A DNA stretch of 64,000 bases from Streptomyces europaeiscabiei (GTDB lineage: Bacteria > Actinomycetota > Actinomycetes > Streptomycetales > Streptomycetaceae). Both the position numbers and the translations under genes were made by a program. The stretch is taken from assembly GCF_036346855.1 (NCBI RefSeq), contig NZ_CP107841.1:8560001-8624000 (forward strand), given 5' to 3'. The notes under the pieces are model-generated. The model saw only the letters and a program-made list of their open reading frames with translations. It was not told the origin of the DNA and made no database searches. This document shows, piece by piece, positions 40,536 to 48,893 of the stretch; the first letter of the stretch is position 1; each line of letters begins with the position of its first letter.

Positions 40536-41753
40536 ATGCGGCGGACGGATCCGGAAGGGCACGGTCCGGTCCGCTACGGCCCGTCCCCGCCCGCCCAGGG
40601 CCTGCCCGTGCTGCCCGAGCTGGCCGCCGCGCTCGCCGCCGCCGCGACCCGCCCCCACGCCGTACCGCCCGGTGGCGATCCCGTTCTCCTGGACGCCGCC
40701 TGCGGCTACTGGGACCGGCGCGGACTGCACACCGCACCGGACAGGGTCGTCGCCGCCCCCGGCGCCCCTGCCCTGCTTCTCGCGCTGACCGCGGCGATCG
40801 GCGGCGACGTCCTGCTCCCTCGGCCATGTGCCGCCTGGTGGGAGCCCCAGGCGCGGGCGTTGGGCAGATCCGTGTTCCATGTGGCCACGCCCGCCGAGTG
40901 CGGTGGTGTGCCGGACCCGTACGCGCTGCTGGAGACCGTGCACAGGATCCGGGCCGAGGGCGGTGACCCCCGACTGCTCGTGCTGTGCGGCGCCGACGAC
41001 CCGACCGCCACCGTGGCCCCGCCCGAGCTGGTGCACGAGGCCATGGAGGCGGCCGCGGGGGAGGGGCTGCAGCTGGTCAGCGACGAGACCTGGCGCGACA
41101 CCGTGCACGATCCGCACGACACCGTGCTCCTCAGCCCCGCCGAGATGCTGCCCGACCGGGTCACCGTCGTCACCGACCTCGCCGGACCCTTCCTGCCGCC
41201 GGGCTGGCCCGCCGCCGTCGCCCGGTTTCCGGCGAACGCGGACGGTACGGGGCTGCGCGACCGGGTCCTCGACGTGCTCACCGCGCTCGGCGCCCGGGTC
41301 GCCACCCCGGTCGCCGCGGCCGCCGCGTACGCTCTCGGCGAGCCCGCCCCCGTCACCGAACGGCTCGCCGCCGCCGTACGCCTGCACGCACGCCTCGCCG
41401 CCGCCGCGCACCGGGCCGTGGTGGCCGCCGGGGCGCTCTCCCTGCCGCCACGTGCCGGACGGCACCTGTACGCCGACCTGGCCCCGCTGCGCTCGTCGCT
41501 CGCCGCGCACGGCGTCGGTGACGCCCAGGAGGCGGAGGACTTCCTCGGCGCCCGGCTCGGGACGCCCGCGCCCGGCGGCCACCGGTTCGGGGACGACCTC
41601 GGGGCGCTGCGCGTCCGGCTGTCCACCGCTCCGTTCCTCGGCACCACCGACGCGGAGCGCGCACAGGCCCTCGAAGCGCCGGACCCCCTTGAACTACCGC
41701 ATGTGGAACGCGCGTTGACGCTTTTCGGAGCGGCTTTCGAGGGCCTTCGATGA
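40536..41753 (+). CDS. aminotransferase-fold (type I PLP) protein without any lysine
   Basis: A 405-residue protein with the layout of class I/II aminotransferases: a RYGPSPPAQGLPVLPEL start, the substrate/PLP region DAACGYWDRRGLHTAPDRVVAAPGAPALL in sequence, LPRPCAAWWEPQARALG, LLVLCGADDPTAT and SDETWRD (Asp183, the usual PLP-N1 partner). The Schiff-base lysine that should follow about 25-30 residues later is absent; the site reads VVTDLAGPFLPPGW. The whole protein contains no lysine. It cannot form a normal internal aldimine, so it is a pseudoenzyme or uses the fold otherwise. GCGGAGGC precedes ATG 40536. Next gene: a metallo-beta-lactamase-fold protein. Confidence 0.8.
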   Translation: MRRTDPEGHGPVRYGPSPPAQGLPVLPELAAALAAAATRPHAVPPGGDPVLLDAACGYWDRRGLHTAPDRVVAAPGAPALLLALTAAIGGDVLLPRPCAAWWEPQARALGRSVFHVATPAECGGVPDPYALLETVHRIRAEGGDPRLLVLCGADDPTATVAPPELVHEAMEAAAGEGLQLVSDETWRDTVHDPHDTVLLSPAEMLPDRVTVVTDLAGPFLPPGWPAAVARFPANADGTGLRDRVLDVLTALGARVATPVAAAAAYALGEPAPVTERLAAAVRLHARLAAAAHRAVVAAGALSLPPRAGRHLYADLAPLRSSLAAHGVGDAQEAEDFLGARLGTPAPGGHRFGDDLGALRVRLSTAPFLGTTDAERAQALEAPDPLELPHVERALTLFGAAFEGLR

Positions 41754-41830
41754 CGCGGGCTCTCGTGGCCGACGAACTTCGACGGGCCTTCGGAGGCCCC
41801 TCCCGACCACCCCTGACGACCGTGATCCCC

Positions 41831-41970
41831 AGCGACTCCCGGCGACCTTCACCGACCTGGCGGCCTCCACCGGCTCATAGTGACCCTCACCGACTCATAG
41901 CGACCTTCAGCGACTCTTAGCAACCCTCAGCGACTCTTAGCGACCCTCACCGACTCTTAGCGACCTTCAG
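41831..41970. repeat. 20-bp tandem repeat, 5 clear copies plus decayed ones
   Basis: Units of CGACTCTTAGCGACCTTCAG type at 41871-41970, five in a row, with two more diverged units to the left (from 41831). The units alternate CTCAC and TTCAG ends. They fill the spacer between the lysine-free protein and the metallo-hydrolase. Confidence 0.85.
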
Positions 41971-42016
41971 CGACGACGATTCTTCGTGACGACGCTCAGC
42001 GACGGGAGCCTCCTCG

Positions 42017-43132
42017 ATGACGCAGCAGTCCGAGTCGACCACCTCAACCACGACCTCCACGACGACCCCCACGACGACCCCCACGACGACAACCGAGGAC
42101 ATCGACGATCCGGCGTCCACGTCGCCCTTCGCCCGCCCCCTCGCGCCCCATCCCTTCGCGCCCCCGCCGCTCACCGAGCCCCGCCCGCTCGGCGAGCGGC
42201 GGTGCTGGCCCAGGTCCTTCGCCGACCGGCTGACCACGCCCCTCCCCGGTCTGAAAGCCTTCGCCCGGTTCGCCCGCGAGGGCTCCGTCCGGCCGGGGGC
42301 GGACGGGCTCGCCGACATCGCGCGACTGCCGTACGAGCCCGCTCCGTTGCCCCGGGTGGACGCGCGTACCGTCGCCGTCTCCTGGGCGGGGCACGCGAGT
42401 TGGGTGGTGCGGGTCGGCGGGCTCACCGTCCTCACCGACCCCGTCTGGTCCCGCCGGATCCTCGGCACCCCGGCCCGGATCACCCCGGTCGGACTCGGCT
42501 GGGACGCACTGCCGCGCGTGGACGCGGTCGTCATCAGCCACAACCACTACGACCACCTCGACGCGCCCACCCTGGCGAGACTCCCGCGCGACACCCCGGT
42601 CCTCGTGCCCGCCGGACTGGGCCGCTGGTTCCGGCGGCGCCGGTTCGGCCGGGTCACCGAGCTGGACTGGTGGGAGGCGGCCGAACTCGACGGTGTCCGC
42701 TTCGACTTCGTACCGGCCCACCACTGGTCCAAGCGCACCCTCACCGACACCTGCCGCTCGCTGTGGGGCGGCTGGGTCCTCACGGCACCCGACGGCAAGC
42801 GTCTCTACTTCGCCGGCGACACCGGTTACGGCCACTGGTTCTCCCTCATCGGCCGCCGCTACCCCGGCATCGACCTCGCCCTGCTGCCGATCGGCGCCTA
42901 CGACCCCCGCTGGTGGCTCAGCGACGTCCACTGCGACCCGGAGGAAGCGGTCCGCGCCTTCCAGGACCTGGGCGCCCACCGTATGGCCCCCATGCACTGG
43001 GCCACGTTCGTCCTGTCGGCGGAACCGGTCCTGGAACCCCTGGCGCGGGTGAGGTCGGCGTGGGCGGCGGCGGGCCTGCCCCGGGAGAACCTGTGGGACC
43101 TGCCTGTGGGCGGGTCACGGGTACTGCCCTGA
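42017..43132 (+). CDS. metallo-beta-lactamase-fold hydrolase (NAPE-PLD/RomA-like)
   Basis: A 371-residue MBL-fold enzyme. The di-metal motif is ISHNHYDHLD (HxHxDH form), with later ligand regions VPAHHWSKRT, YFAGDTGYG and MAPMHWATF, typical of the N-acylphosphatidylethanolamine phospholipase D/RomA branch, which cleaves phosphodiester or lactone-like bonds. The first 25 residues are a Thr/Ser-rich low-complexity stretch. ATG 42017 follows GGGAG at 8 bp. Downstream a dispersed repeat forms a hairpin. Confidence 0.87.
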   Translation: MTQQSESTTSTTTSTTTPTTTPTTTTEDIDDPASTSPFARPLAPHPFAPPPLTEPRPLGERRCWPRSFADRLTTPLPGLKAFARFAREGSVRPGADGLADIARLPYEPAPLPRVDARTVAVSWAGHASWVVRVGGLTVLTDPVWSRRILGTPARITPVGLGWDALPRVDAVVISHNHYDHLDAPTLARLPRDTPVLVPAGLGRWFRRRRFGRVTELDWWEAAELDGVRFDFVPAHHWSKRTLTDTCRSLWGGWVLTAPDGKRLYFAGDTGYGHWFSLIGRRYPGIDLALLPIGAYDPRWWLSDVHCDPEEAVRAFQDLGAHRMAPMHWATFVLSAEPVLEPLARVRSAWAAAGLPRENLWDLPVGGSRVLP

Positions 43133-43161
43133 CTCAGCTGTGGAGCACCCGCGCAACCTGA

Positions 43162-43233
43162 GTCGCCCCTGAGACAGGGGCGCGGGGAACGACGCGACGG
43201 GCCACGACCCACCCGCGGCCCGCAACGCACACC
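43162..43233 (+). repeat. dispersed streptomycete intergenic repeat (copy 3) with hairpin
   Basis: CGCCCCTgagacAGGGGCG (43164-43182) makes a 7-bp stem that can end transcription of the metallo-hydrolase gene. It is followed by CGCGGGGAAC and the CCGCGGCCCGCAACGCACAC block shared with copy 4 at 45366. Confidence 0.7.
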
Positions 43234-43246
43234 AGGACCCGAGGCC

Positions 43247-43861
43247 TCAGCGGACCATCCGCCGCCACACACCCGGCACCACACTGATCAGCAACGTCAA
43301 CACGACCGCCGCCAGCACGCCTTCCCACGGCTCCTCGAACAACGACCCACCCAGGATGCCGATCAACTGATACGTCACGGCCCATGCGAGGCACGCCGGC
43401 AGATTCCCCCGAGCGAACCGCCGCAGTGGCATCTTCGCCATCAGGCAGGCCAGCATCACCGGGATGCGCCCGGCCGGCATCAGCCGGGACAGCACCAGGA
43501 CGGCCACCCCGTGGTCGTCGAGCTTCGCCTGTGCCTGCGTCAGCCGGTCCTCCGGCGCCCGGCGGCGGATCGCCTCCAGCCAGCGCGAGCCGTTCTTGGA
43601 GCCCATCCCGCGCCGCCCCAGCCAGTACAGCGCGATGTCCCCGAGGAACGCGGCGACCGACGCCACCACGAACACCAGCAGCAGCGCGAGCGGCGCCGCC
43701 TGGTGGAACGCCACCACGGCCGCCGAACTGACCAGTGCCCCGGTCGGCACCACCGGCACCAGCGCTCCGACCAGCACCAGCAGGAACAGCGTCGGATAGC
43801 CGATCGCCTGCTGGGTGGAGGCGTACGGCACGGGAGTGCTCACGGTGGCCAGGACGATCAC
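43247..43861 (-). CDS. DedA-family (SNARE-associated/VTT domain) membrane protein
   Basis: A 204-residue integral membrane protein of the DedA/VTT family, several members of which flip phospholipids or undecaprenyl phosphate. About four or five hydrophobic helices are seen. The conserved LFLLVLVGALVPVVPTGALV re-entrant region with prolines, then GDIALYWLGRRGMG, and RLMPAGRIPVMLACLMAKMPLRRF (the R...P.gR motif) fit the family. GTG start at 43861. It is 34 bp downstream of the metallo-hydrolase on the same strand, likely one operon. Confidence 0.87.
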   Translation of the reverse strand: MIVLATVSTPVPYASTQQAIGYPTLFLLVLVGALVPVVPTGALVSSAAVVAFHQAAPLALLLVFVVASVAAFLGDIALYWLGRRGMGSKNGSRWLEAIRRRAPEDRLTQAQAKLDDHGVAVLVLSRLMPAGRIPVMLACLMAKMPLRRFARGNLPACLAWAVTYQLIGILGGSLFEEPWEGVLAAVVLTLLISVVPGVWRRMVR

Positions 43862-43895
43862 CGGGTCTTCTCCATGGCCTGTGTCGGCCGGTGTC

Positions 43896-44669
43896 TCATC
43901 GCGCCACCCCCGGTCGTACGCTTTCCCCGTGTCCCAGCCGGTGCACGGTCACTTCGGGAGCGCGTGCGGCGGCAAGACGGACGAACTCCTCGCCGGGGGC
44001 GTGGAATTCATGGGGGCGCACAGCGTCCATGCCGATCGGCCAGTACGTGCCGTAGTGCACCGGCACCGCGCTCCGGGGCGCGAGCAGCGCAAGCGCCGCG
44101 GCCGCGCGCCCCGCGTCCAGATGGCCCTCGCCGAGGTACGGCCCCCAGCCGCCGACCGGCAGCAGAGCCACGTCGACCGGACCGACCTCCTTGGCCATCG
44201 ACTCGAACAGCCCGGTGTCCCCGGCGAAGTACGTCCGAGCCTCACCCTCGACGACGAAGCCGAGCGCCGGCGAACGGTGCGGTCCGACCGGCAGCCGCCG
44301 CCCGTCGTGCCGGGCGGGAACGGCACGTACGACCAGGTCACCGACCCTGAGCTCGTCCCCGGACGCCACCTCGGAGAGCTGCAGGTGCGCCAGCCTGCGC
44401 AGCCCCGGCACCTGCCGCGAGGCGCCCTGCGGCACCACCAGCCGCGTACCCGGGGCGAGCCGGGCCAGGGAGGGAACGTGTAGATGGTCGGCGTGCAGAT
44501 GCGACACCAGCGCGACGTCCGCGACCGCCGCCTCCGCCGGGGGCGGCGCACCCCGGCGCCTTCGCAGATGTGCGAGCCGGCGCGCGAACAGGGGGTCGGT
44601 CAGCACCCTTGTACCCGAGTCCTCCACGGTGCAGGTCGCATGACCCCACCAGGTGATCTCCACCGGCAC
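43896..44669 (-). CDS. metallo-beta-lactamase-fold hydrolase (second)
   Basis: A 257-residue MBL-fold protein of the UPF0173/UlaG-like group. It begins EITWWGHATCTVED, has the metal motif VSHLHADHLH, then PARHDGRR, YFAGDTGLF and VPVHYGTYWPIG as later ligand sites. Substrate unknown; relatives hydrolyse phosphodiesters or lactones. It starts with GTG 44669 and is followed by the DedA gene. A symmetric element lies about 20 bp upstream (44689-44718). Confidence 0.85.
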   Translation of the reverse strand: MPVEITWWGHATCTVEDSGTRVLTDPLFARRLAHLRRRRGAPPPAEAAVADVALVSHLHADHLHVPSLARLAPGTRLVVPQGASRQVPGLRRLAHLQLSEVASGDELRVGDLVVRAVPARHDGRRLPVGPHRSPALGFVVEGEARTYFAGDTGLFESMAKEVGPVDVALLPVGGWGPYLGEGHLDAGRAAAALALLAPRSAVPVHYGTYWPIGMDAVRPHEFHAPGEEFVRLAAARAPEVTVHRLGHGESVRPGVAR

Positions 44670-44688
44670 TCCGTTCGCCTCCTTCGCG

Positions 44689-44718
44689 CTACTCCCCCGA
44701 GCCTACGGGCTGGAGTAG
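44689..44718. promoter_or_regulatory. imperfect inverted repeat upstream of the second MBL gene
   Basis: CTACTCC (44689-44695) and GGAGTAG (44712-44718) with an inner AGCC/GGCT pair (44700-44703, 44708-44711). It lies in the promoter region of the minus-strand operon and could be an operator. Pattern only. Confidence 0.35.
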
Positions 44719-44833
44719 GGTCTGCGGCCTGGGCCTGTCCGGCGGATCATTCCGTGGGCGGGCGTACCGGGCCCCACGTCCGCGGCTTGATCCGCCCGGA
44801 GGGGCCCCGGGACCCGGAGGTGAGGGGGACACC

Positions 44834-45322
44834 ATGGGAGACAAGGGAGACATGAGCGGCGCCTCCGGCATGGCGTACCAGGACGTGGCTCGCAGGCGCG
44901 GTGGGCCTGCCGGGTGCGGGGCTGTGGTGCGGGTCGCCGCCATAGCGAGCCTGACGCCGCTGGAGGAGCTGGAGGCGGACCCCTTCCTGGTCGACTCCCG
45001 CAGCCAGCACGCCATGTGCGCCCGCTGGGCCGCCGAGCGCGGCTATGTGGTGACGCGCGAGCTGCTCGTACGCGGTCTGCGCCCCGACCACTGTGCCCTG
45101 TGGGCCGATGTCGACGCCGGCCTCGTCGACCTCTTCGTCGCACCCAGCCGCCGAGTCCTCGAACGCGCCCTCGCCTCCGTCGACGACTTCACCGCCGAGT
45201 GCGCCAGGCGCGGTATCCGCGTCGAGACCGTCGGCCGCGCCGAACCCGCCTACGACGCCCAGATGAAGGCCCGGGTCCACCGCCGCCTGTCCATGCCGAC
45301 AGCGGGCTACGACGGCCGCTGA
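44834..45322 (+). CDS. serine-recombinase (resolvase) N-terminal-like protein without catalytic serine
   Basis: A 162-residue protein. The stretch SQHAMCARWAAERGYVVTREL, then ALWADVDAGLVDLFVAPSRR, then LASVDDFTAECARRGIRVETV follows the order of helices and strands in the resolvase catalytic domain. But the strand that should hold YxRxS reads VRVAAIASLTPLEELEAD, with no clear catalytic Ser, and no DNA-binding part is attached. It is therefore probably a domesticated, non-recombining relative. The ATG at 44834 has GGAGGTGAGGGGGA upstream; the one at 44852 is an alternative. Confidence 0.6.
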   Translation: MGDKGDMSGASGMAYQDVARRRGGPAGCGAVVRVAAIASLTPLEELEADPFLVDSRSQHAMCARWAAERGYVVTRELLVRGLRPDHCALWADVDAGLVDLFVAPSRRVLERALASVDDFTAECARRGIRVETVGRAEPAYDAQMKARVHRRLSMPTAGYDGR

Positions 45323-45354
45323 GCCGGGGCGAAGGAGGGGCCCCTTCGAGCGCC

Positions 45355-45370
45355 GGGCGCGTACGCGCCC
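45355..45370. promoter_or_regulatory. perfect 16-bp palindrome
   Basis: GGGCGCGTACGCGCCC, perfectly self-complementary, immediately left of dispersed repeat copy 4 and overlapping its first arm. It may act with the repeat as a terminator after the recombinase-like gene. Confidence 0.4.
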
Positions 45371-45433
45371 CTCAAGGGGCGTGGGGAACTGCGCGATCGC
45401 CCCCACGCACCCGCGGCCCGCAACGCACACGAA
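45366..45433 (+). repeat. dispersed streptomycete intergenic repeat (copy 4) with hairpin
   Basis: CGCCCCTcaAGGGGCG hairpin (45366-45381), GTGGGGAACTGCGCGATCGC and the CCGCGGCCCGCAACGCACAC block, which is identical to copy 3. A likely terminator for the gene ending at 45322. Confidence 0.75.
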
Positions 45434-45555
45434 GCCCCGAGCTGTTCCCGGACCGTGCCCCCGGTCCTGCCCCCGGCCACCCCGAAGTGCCACCCCGGCG
45501 CCCCCACGCCGTGTGACAGGCTGAGGTCAGCGACAGGACGTGAGGTGGCCGGAAC

Positions 45556-47718
45556 GTGGGCGGTGGTCGTTGGCGGAGGGTACTGAGCGGTGTCTGGCGG
45601 ATGCTCGCCGTATGGGCGGTCTCCACACTGACGATGCTCGTGCTCGCGGGCGTGCTGCCCGACTTCCGGCTGCAGTCCGAGACCGGCGAGAGCGCCACGC
45701 AGATCGGCGTCACCGCGGCCTTCGGCGCCGGCGCGTTCGGTCTGCTCTCCGCACTCGTGTGGCCCCTGCTCGTACGGGCGCTGCTGCTGGTACCGGCGCT
45801 CGTCCTCGGCCTGCTCGTCTTCTTCCTCAACGGCTCGCTGCTCCTGCTCGCACTGCGGCTCAACCCCTCCGGCCAGGGTGCGGCCGCGCCCGAGACCGCC
45901 GTGGTGGTCGCCGCGGTGATGTCCGCCGTCGCCTCCGCCACGGGTGGCGCCCTCGCCGTACGGGACGACGACGCCTACCGGCGCCGCCTGTACCGGCTGG
46001 CCGACCGCCGCCGCAGGAACGCCGTCGGCGGCCCGGGGCCCGCGGGACCCGGCACCGTCTTCCTCCAGCTCGACGGCGTCGGCCACGACGTGCTGGAGGC
46101 GGCGGCGGAGAAGGGCCTCATGCCGACCGTCGCCACCTGGCTCGGCCGGCCGGCGGACGGGGCCGTGCACCCCCGGCCCACCCACCGGCTCACCCCCTGG
46201 CGCACCGACTGGTCCAGCCAGACCGGCGCCAGCCAGCTCGGCATCCTGCACGGCACCAACCACGACGTGCCGGCCTTCCGCTGGTACGAGAAGGACACCC
46301 GCGAGGTGATGGTCTGCAACCGGCCCTCGGGCGCCGCCGAACTCCAGCGCCGGGCCATCGACCGCACCGGCGACGGCGGCCTGCTCACCGTCGACGGCGC
46401 CAGCCGCGGCAACCTCTTCAGCGGCGGCGCCGAGCAGCTCGCGCTCGTCCTGTCGATCGCGGCCCGCCGGGGCCGGCGGAACCGTTCCCGCGCCGGGTAC
46501 TTCGCCTACTTCTCCGACCCTGCCAACGCCGTCCGCACCGCCATGTCCTTCGTCGCCGACGTCGTGCGGGAGATCGGTGAGTCCACGCGCGCCCGGTTCA
46601 CCCGGCAGCGGCCCCGCGTCAAGCGCGGCGGCCTCTACCCGTTCATCCGCGCCTTTGCGACCGTCATCGAGCGCGACGTCGTCGTCTCCGCCGTGATCGG
46701 GGACATGTTCGCGGGCCGCGCGGCGATCTACGCCGACCTGGTGGCCTACGACGAGGTCGCCCACCACTCCGGCCCGCACAGCCAGGACGCGGCGAAGGTC
46801 CTCGAACGCCTCGACCGTTCCCTCGCGTTGATCGCCCAGGTCGCCGAACACGCGCCGCGCGCCTACCGGATCGTCGTCCTCTCCGACCACGGCCAGAGCC
46901 CCGGCGAGACCTTCCTGGGCCGCTACGGCCTCACCCTCGGCAACCTGGTCCGCGCCGGCTGCGGCCTGCCCGTACCGCGCCGGGCCCAGCGCACCCACAG
47001 CGGCGCCGAGGCACGCACGGCGGTACGGGCCGCGCTGCGCATACCCGTCGAGGAGCGCGTCGACGAACACCGGCCGACGCGTCGCTCCGAGCCGGTCGTC
47101 CTCGCCTCCGGCAACCTCGGCCTCGTCTCCTTCCCGGACGTCCCCCACCGGATGAGCCGCGAGGAGATCGACGGCCGACACCCCGCCCTGCTCGCCACCC
47201 TCGCCAACCACCCGGGCATCGGCTTCGTCCTCGTCCGCAGCGAGGAGCACGGCGGCCTCGTGCTCGGCGCGCACGGCGCGGAGATCCCGATCGGCGAGCT
47301 GAGCGACGAACACCCCGGCCCTCTCGCCGACTTCGGACCGGGCGCCGCCGACGCCGTACGCCGCACGCACGGCTTCCCGCACACCGCCGACATCATGGTC
47401 AACTCCTGGTACGACCCCGTCGACGGTGAGGTCCTCGCCTTCGAGGAACAGATCGGCTCCCACGGCGGCCTGGGCGGCTGCCAGTCCCGCCCCTTCCTCA
47501 TGTCCCCCCTGGCGCTCTCCGAGCCGGTGGAGGAGGACGAGGACCTGGTCGGCGCCGAACAGATCCACCGGGTACTGAGGCGATGGCTGCGCGAGTCGAA
47601 CGGCCCCCAGGTACCGCTCCCGGGCCACGTCGGCGCGCCCCAAGGGGGCGCGGGGAAAAGCGCGACCGGCCACGACGAACCCGCACCCGCCGACGAACAG
47701 AACCCGGCAGACGCATAG
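45556..47718 (+). CDS. membrane-anchored alkaline-phosphatase-superfamily protein with N-terminal holin-like domain
   Basis: A 720-residue protein. Residues 15-135 are a phage-holin-4-like domain with about four membrane helices. Residues about 160-680 belong to the alkaline phosphatase/phosphodiesterase superfamily. The metal-site segments are VFLQLDGVGHDVLEAA, TDWSSQTGASQ (nucleophile Ser/Thr region), VAYDEVAHHSGPHSQDA and VVLSDHGQSPG, and IGSHGGLGG supplies the last His. A surface phosphodiesterase or phosphatase for a cell-envelope polymer is plausible. GTG start. The last 30 residues are encoded by a dispersed repeat (copy 5), so the natural C-terminus was altered. Confidence 0.85.
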   Translation: MGGGRWRRVLSGVWRMLAVWAVSTLTMLVLAGVLPDFRLQSETGESATQIGVTAAFGAGAFGLLSALVWPLLVRALLLVPALVLGLLVFFLNGSLLLLALRLNPSGQGAAAPETAVVVAAVMSAVASATGGALAVRDDDAYRRRLYRLADRRRRNAVGGPGPAGPGTVFLQLDGVGHDVLEAAAEKGLMPTVATWLGRPADGAVHPRPTHRLTPWRTDWSSQTGASQLGILHGTNHDVPAFRWYEKDTREVMVCNRPSGAAELQRRAIDRTGDGGLLTVDGASRGNLFSGGAEQLALVLSIAARRGRRNRSRAGYFAYFSDPANAVRTAMSFVADVVREIGESTRARFTRQRPRVKRGGLYPFIRAFATVIERDVVVSAVIGDMFAGRAAIYADLVAYDEVAHHSGPHSQDAAKVLERLDRSLALIAQVAEHAPRAYRIVVLSDHGQSPGETFLGRYGLTLGNLVRAGCGLPVPRRAQRTHSGAEARTAVRAALRIPVEERVDEHRPTRRSEPVVLASGNLGLVSFPDVPHRMSREEIDGRHPALLATLANHPGIGFVLVRSEEHGGLVLGAHGAEIPIGELSDEHPGPLADFGPGAADAVRRTHGFPHTADIMVNSWYDPVDGEVLAFEEQIGSHGGLGGCQSRPFLMSPLALSEPVEEDEDLVGAEQIHRVLRRWLRESNGPQVPLPGHVGAPQGGAGKSATGHDEPAPADEQNPADA
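47633..47697 (+). repeat. dispersed streptomycete intergenic repeat (copy 5) inside a coding end
   Basis: GCGCGCCCCAAGGGGGCGCGG then GGAAAAGCGCGACCGGCCACG, related to copies 3 and 4, read in frame as Gly-Ala-Pro-Gln-Gly-Gly... at the end of the phosphodiesterase-like protein. Confidence 0.7.
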
Positions 47719-47831
47719 GCACCCGGCCCACAGGAAAATGGGCTGCGCCTCACAGGACGGTCGACACACACTGTTCGCACCGGACGCCGCACATCCGCGC
47801 GTCCACACGAACACCTCCCGGAGCCCACACC

Positions 47832-48893
47832 TTGCAGGCAGCCGTCACCGTCACGCCCTCCCGCATCCCCGAACTGCTGCTCGGCCTCGCCACCGTCCGC
47901 CCCGTCTTCGTCTGGGGCGCCCCCGGCATCGGCAAGTCCTCCCTGGTCAGGGCCTTCGCCGAGTCGCTGGGCCTGGAGTGCGTGAGTCTCCTCGGCACAC
48001 AGCTCGCGCCGGAGGACCTGATGGGCGTACCGCAGATCCGCGACGGGCGCTCGGTGTTCTGCCCGCCGGAGGCGATCGCCCGCGACGAGCCGTACTGCCT
48101 GTTCCTGGACGAGCTGAACGCGGCCACCCCGGATGTGCAGAAGGCCTTCTACTCGCTGATCCTGGACCGCCGAATCGGCAACTACGAGCTGCCGAAGGGA
48201 TCGATCGTCATCGGCGCCGGCAACCGCGCCACCGACAACGCGCTCGCCCGCCCCATCGCCTCCGCCCTGGTCAACCGCCTCACCCATGTCCACCTCCAGG
48301 CGTCGGCGACGGACTGGCTCGCGTGGGCGGCGGACAGCGGCATCCACCCCTGGGTCCTGGACCACCTCACCGACCGCCCGGACCACCTGTGGTCCAAACC
48401 GCCGAAGACCGAGGAGCCGTTCTCCACGCCCCGCTCCTGGCACATGCTCTCCGACGCGTTGCACTCCTTCGGACGCGACCTCGACGAGGAGACCCTCAAG
48501 GTCCTCGCGCACGGCACGCTCACCCCCGCGCACGCGGTCGCCTTCTGCGGCTACGTCAAGATCGTGCGCAGCCGGTTCGGCATCGAGGCGATCCTCAAGG
48601 GCGAGGCCGGCTGGCCCAACCGCCTGGAGGACCGCGACCTGCTCTACTACCTCGCCGACTCCTTCCGCGGCCGGCTGATCAAGGAGCTGCCGGCGAGCAA
48701 GCAGCACATGTCCGCGAACGGGCGGCAGACCGCGTACCGGGCCAAGTCCCTGCTGGTGCAGCTCGCCGAGATCTCCGTCGAGGTCGCCCAGACCGTCATC
48801 GCCTCCGGCAGCGACGGCAATCCCGTCCTGCCCGCCTGGTTCCTCGTGGAGGCGGCCCGGGACATGCCCCGGCTGGTGGAGGCGCGCCGGTGA
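47832..48893 (+). CDS. MoxR-type AAA+ ATPase
   Basis: A 353-residue AAA+ protein. Walker A is GAPGIGKSS (residues 29-37), Walker B CLFLDELN, sensor 1 GAGNRATDN, and the arginine-finger region ASALVNRLTHV. MoxR ATPases act as chaperones that load metals or remodel partners, usually next to a VWA protein, as here: the next gene starts in the stop codon (GTGA). The TTG at 47832 is used because GGAG lies 9 bp before it and homology (VTVTPSRIPELL) starts there. Confidence 0.88.
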   Translation: MQAAVTVTPSRIPELLLGLATVRPVFVWGAPGIGKSSLVRAFAESLGLECVSLLGTQLAPEDLMGVPQIRDGRSVFCPPEAIARDEPYCLFLDELNAATPDVQKAFYSLILDRRIGNYELPKGSIVIGAGNRATDNALARPIASALVNRLTHVHLQASATDWLAWAADSGIHPWVLDHLTDRPDHLWSKPPKTEEPFSTPRSWHMLSDALHSFGRDLDEETLKVLAHGTLTPAHAVAFCGYVKIVRSRFGIEAILKGEAGWPNRLEDRDLLYYLADSFRGRLIKELPASKQHMSANGRQTAYRAKSLLVQLAEISVEVAQTVIASGSDGNPVLPAWFLVEAARDMPRLVEARR

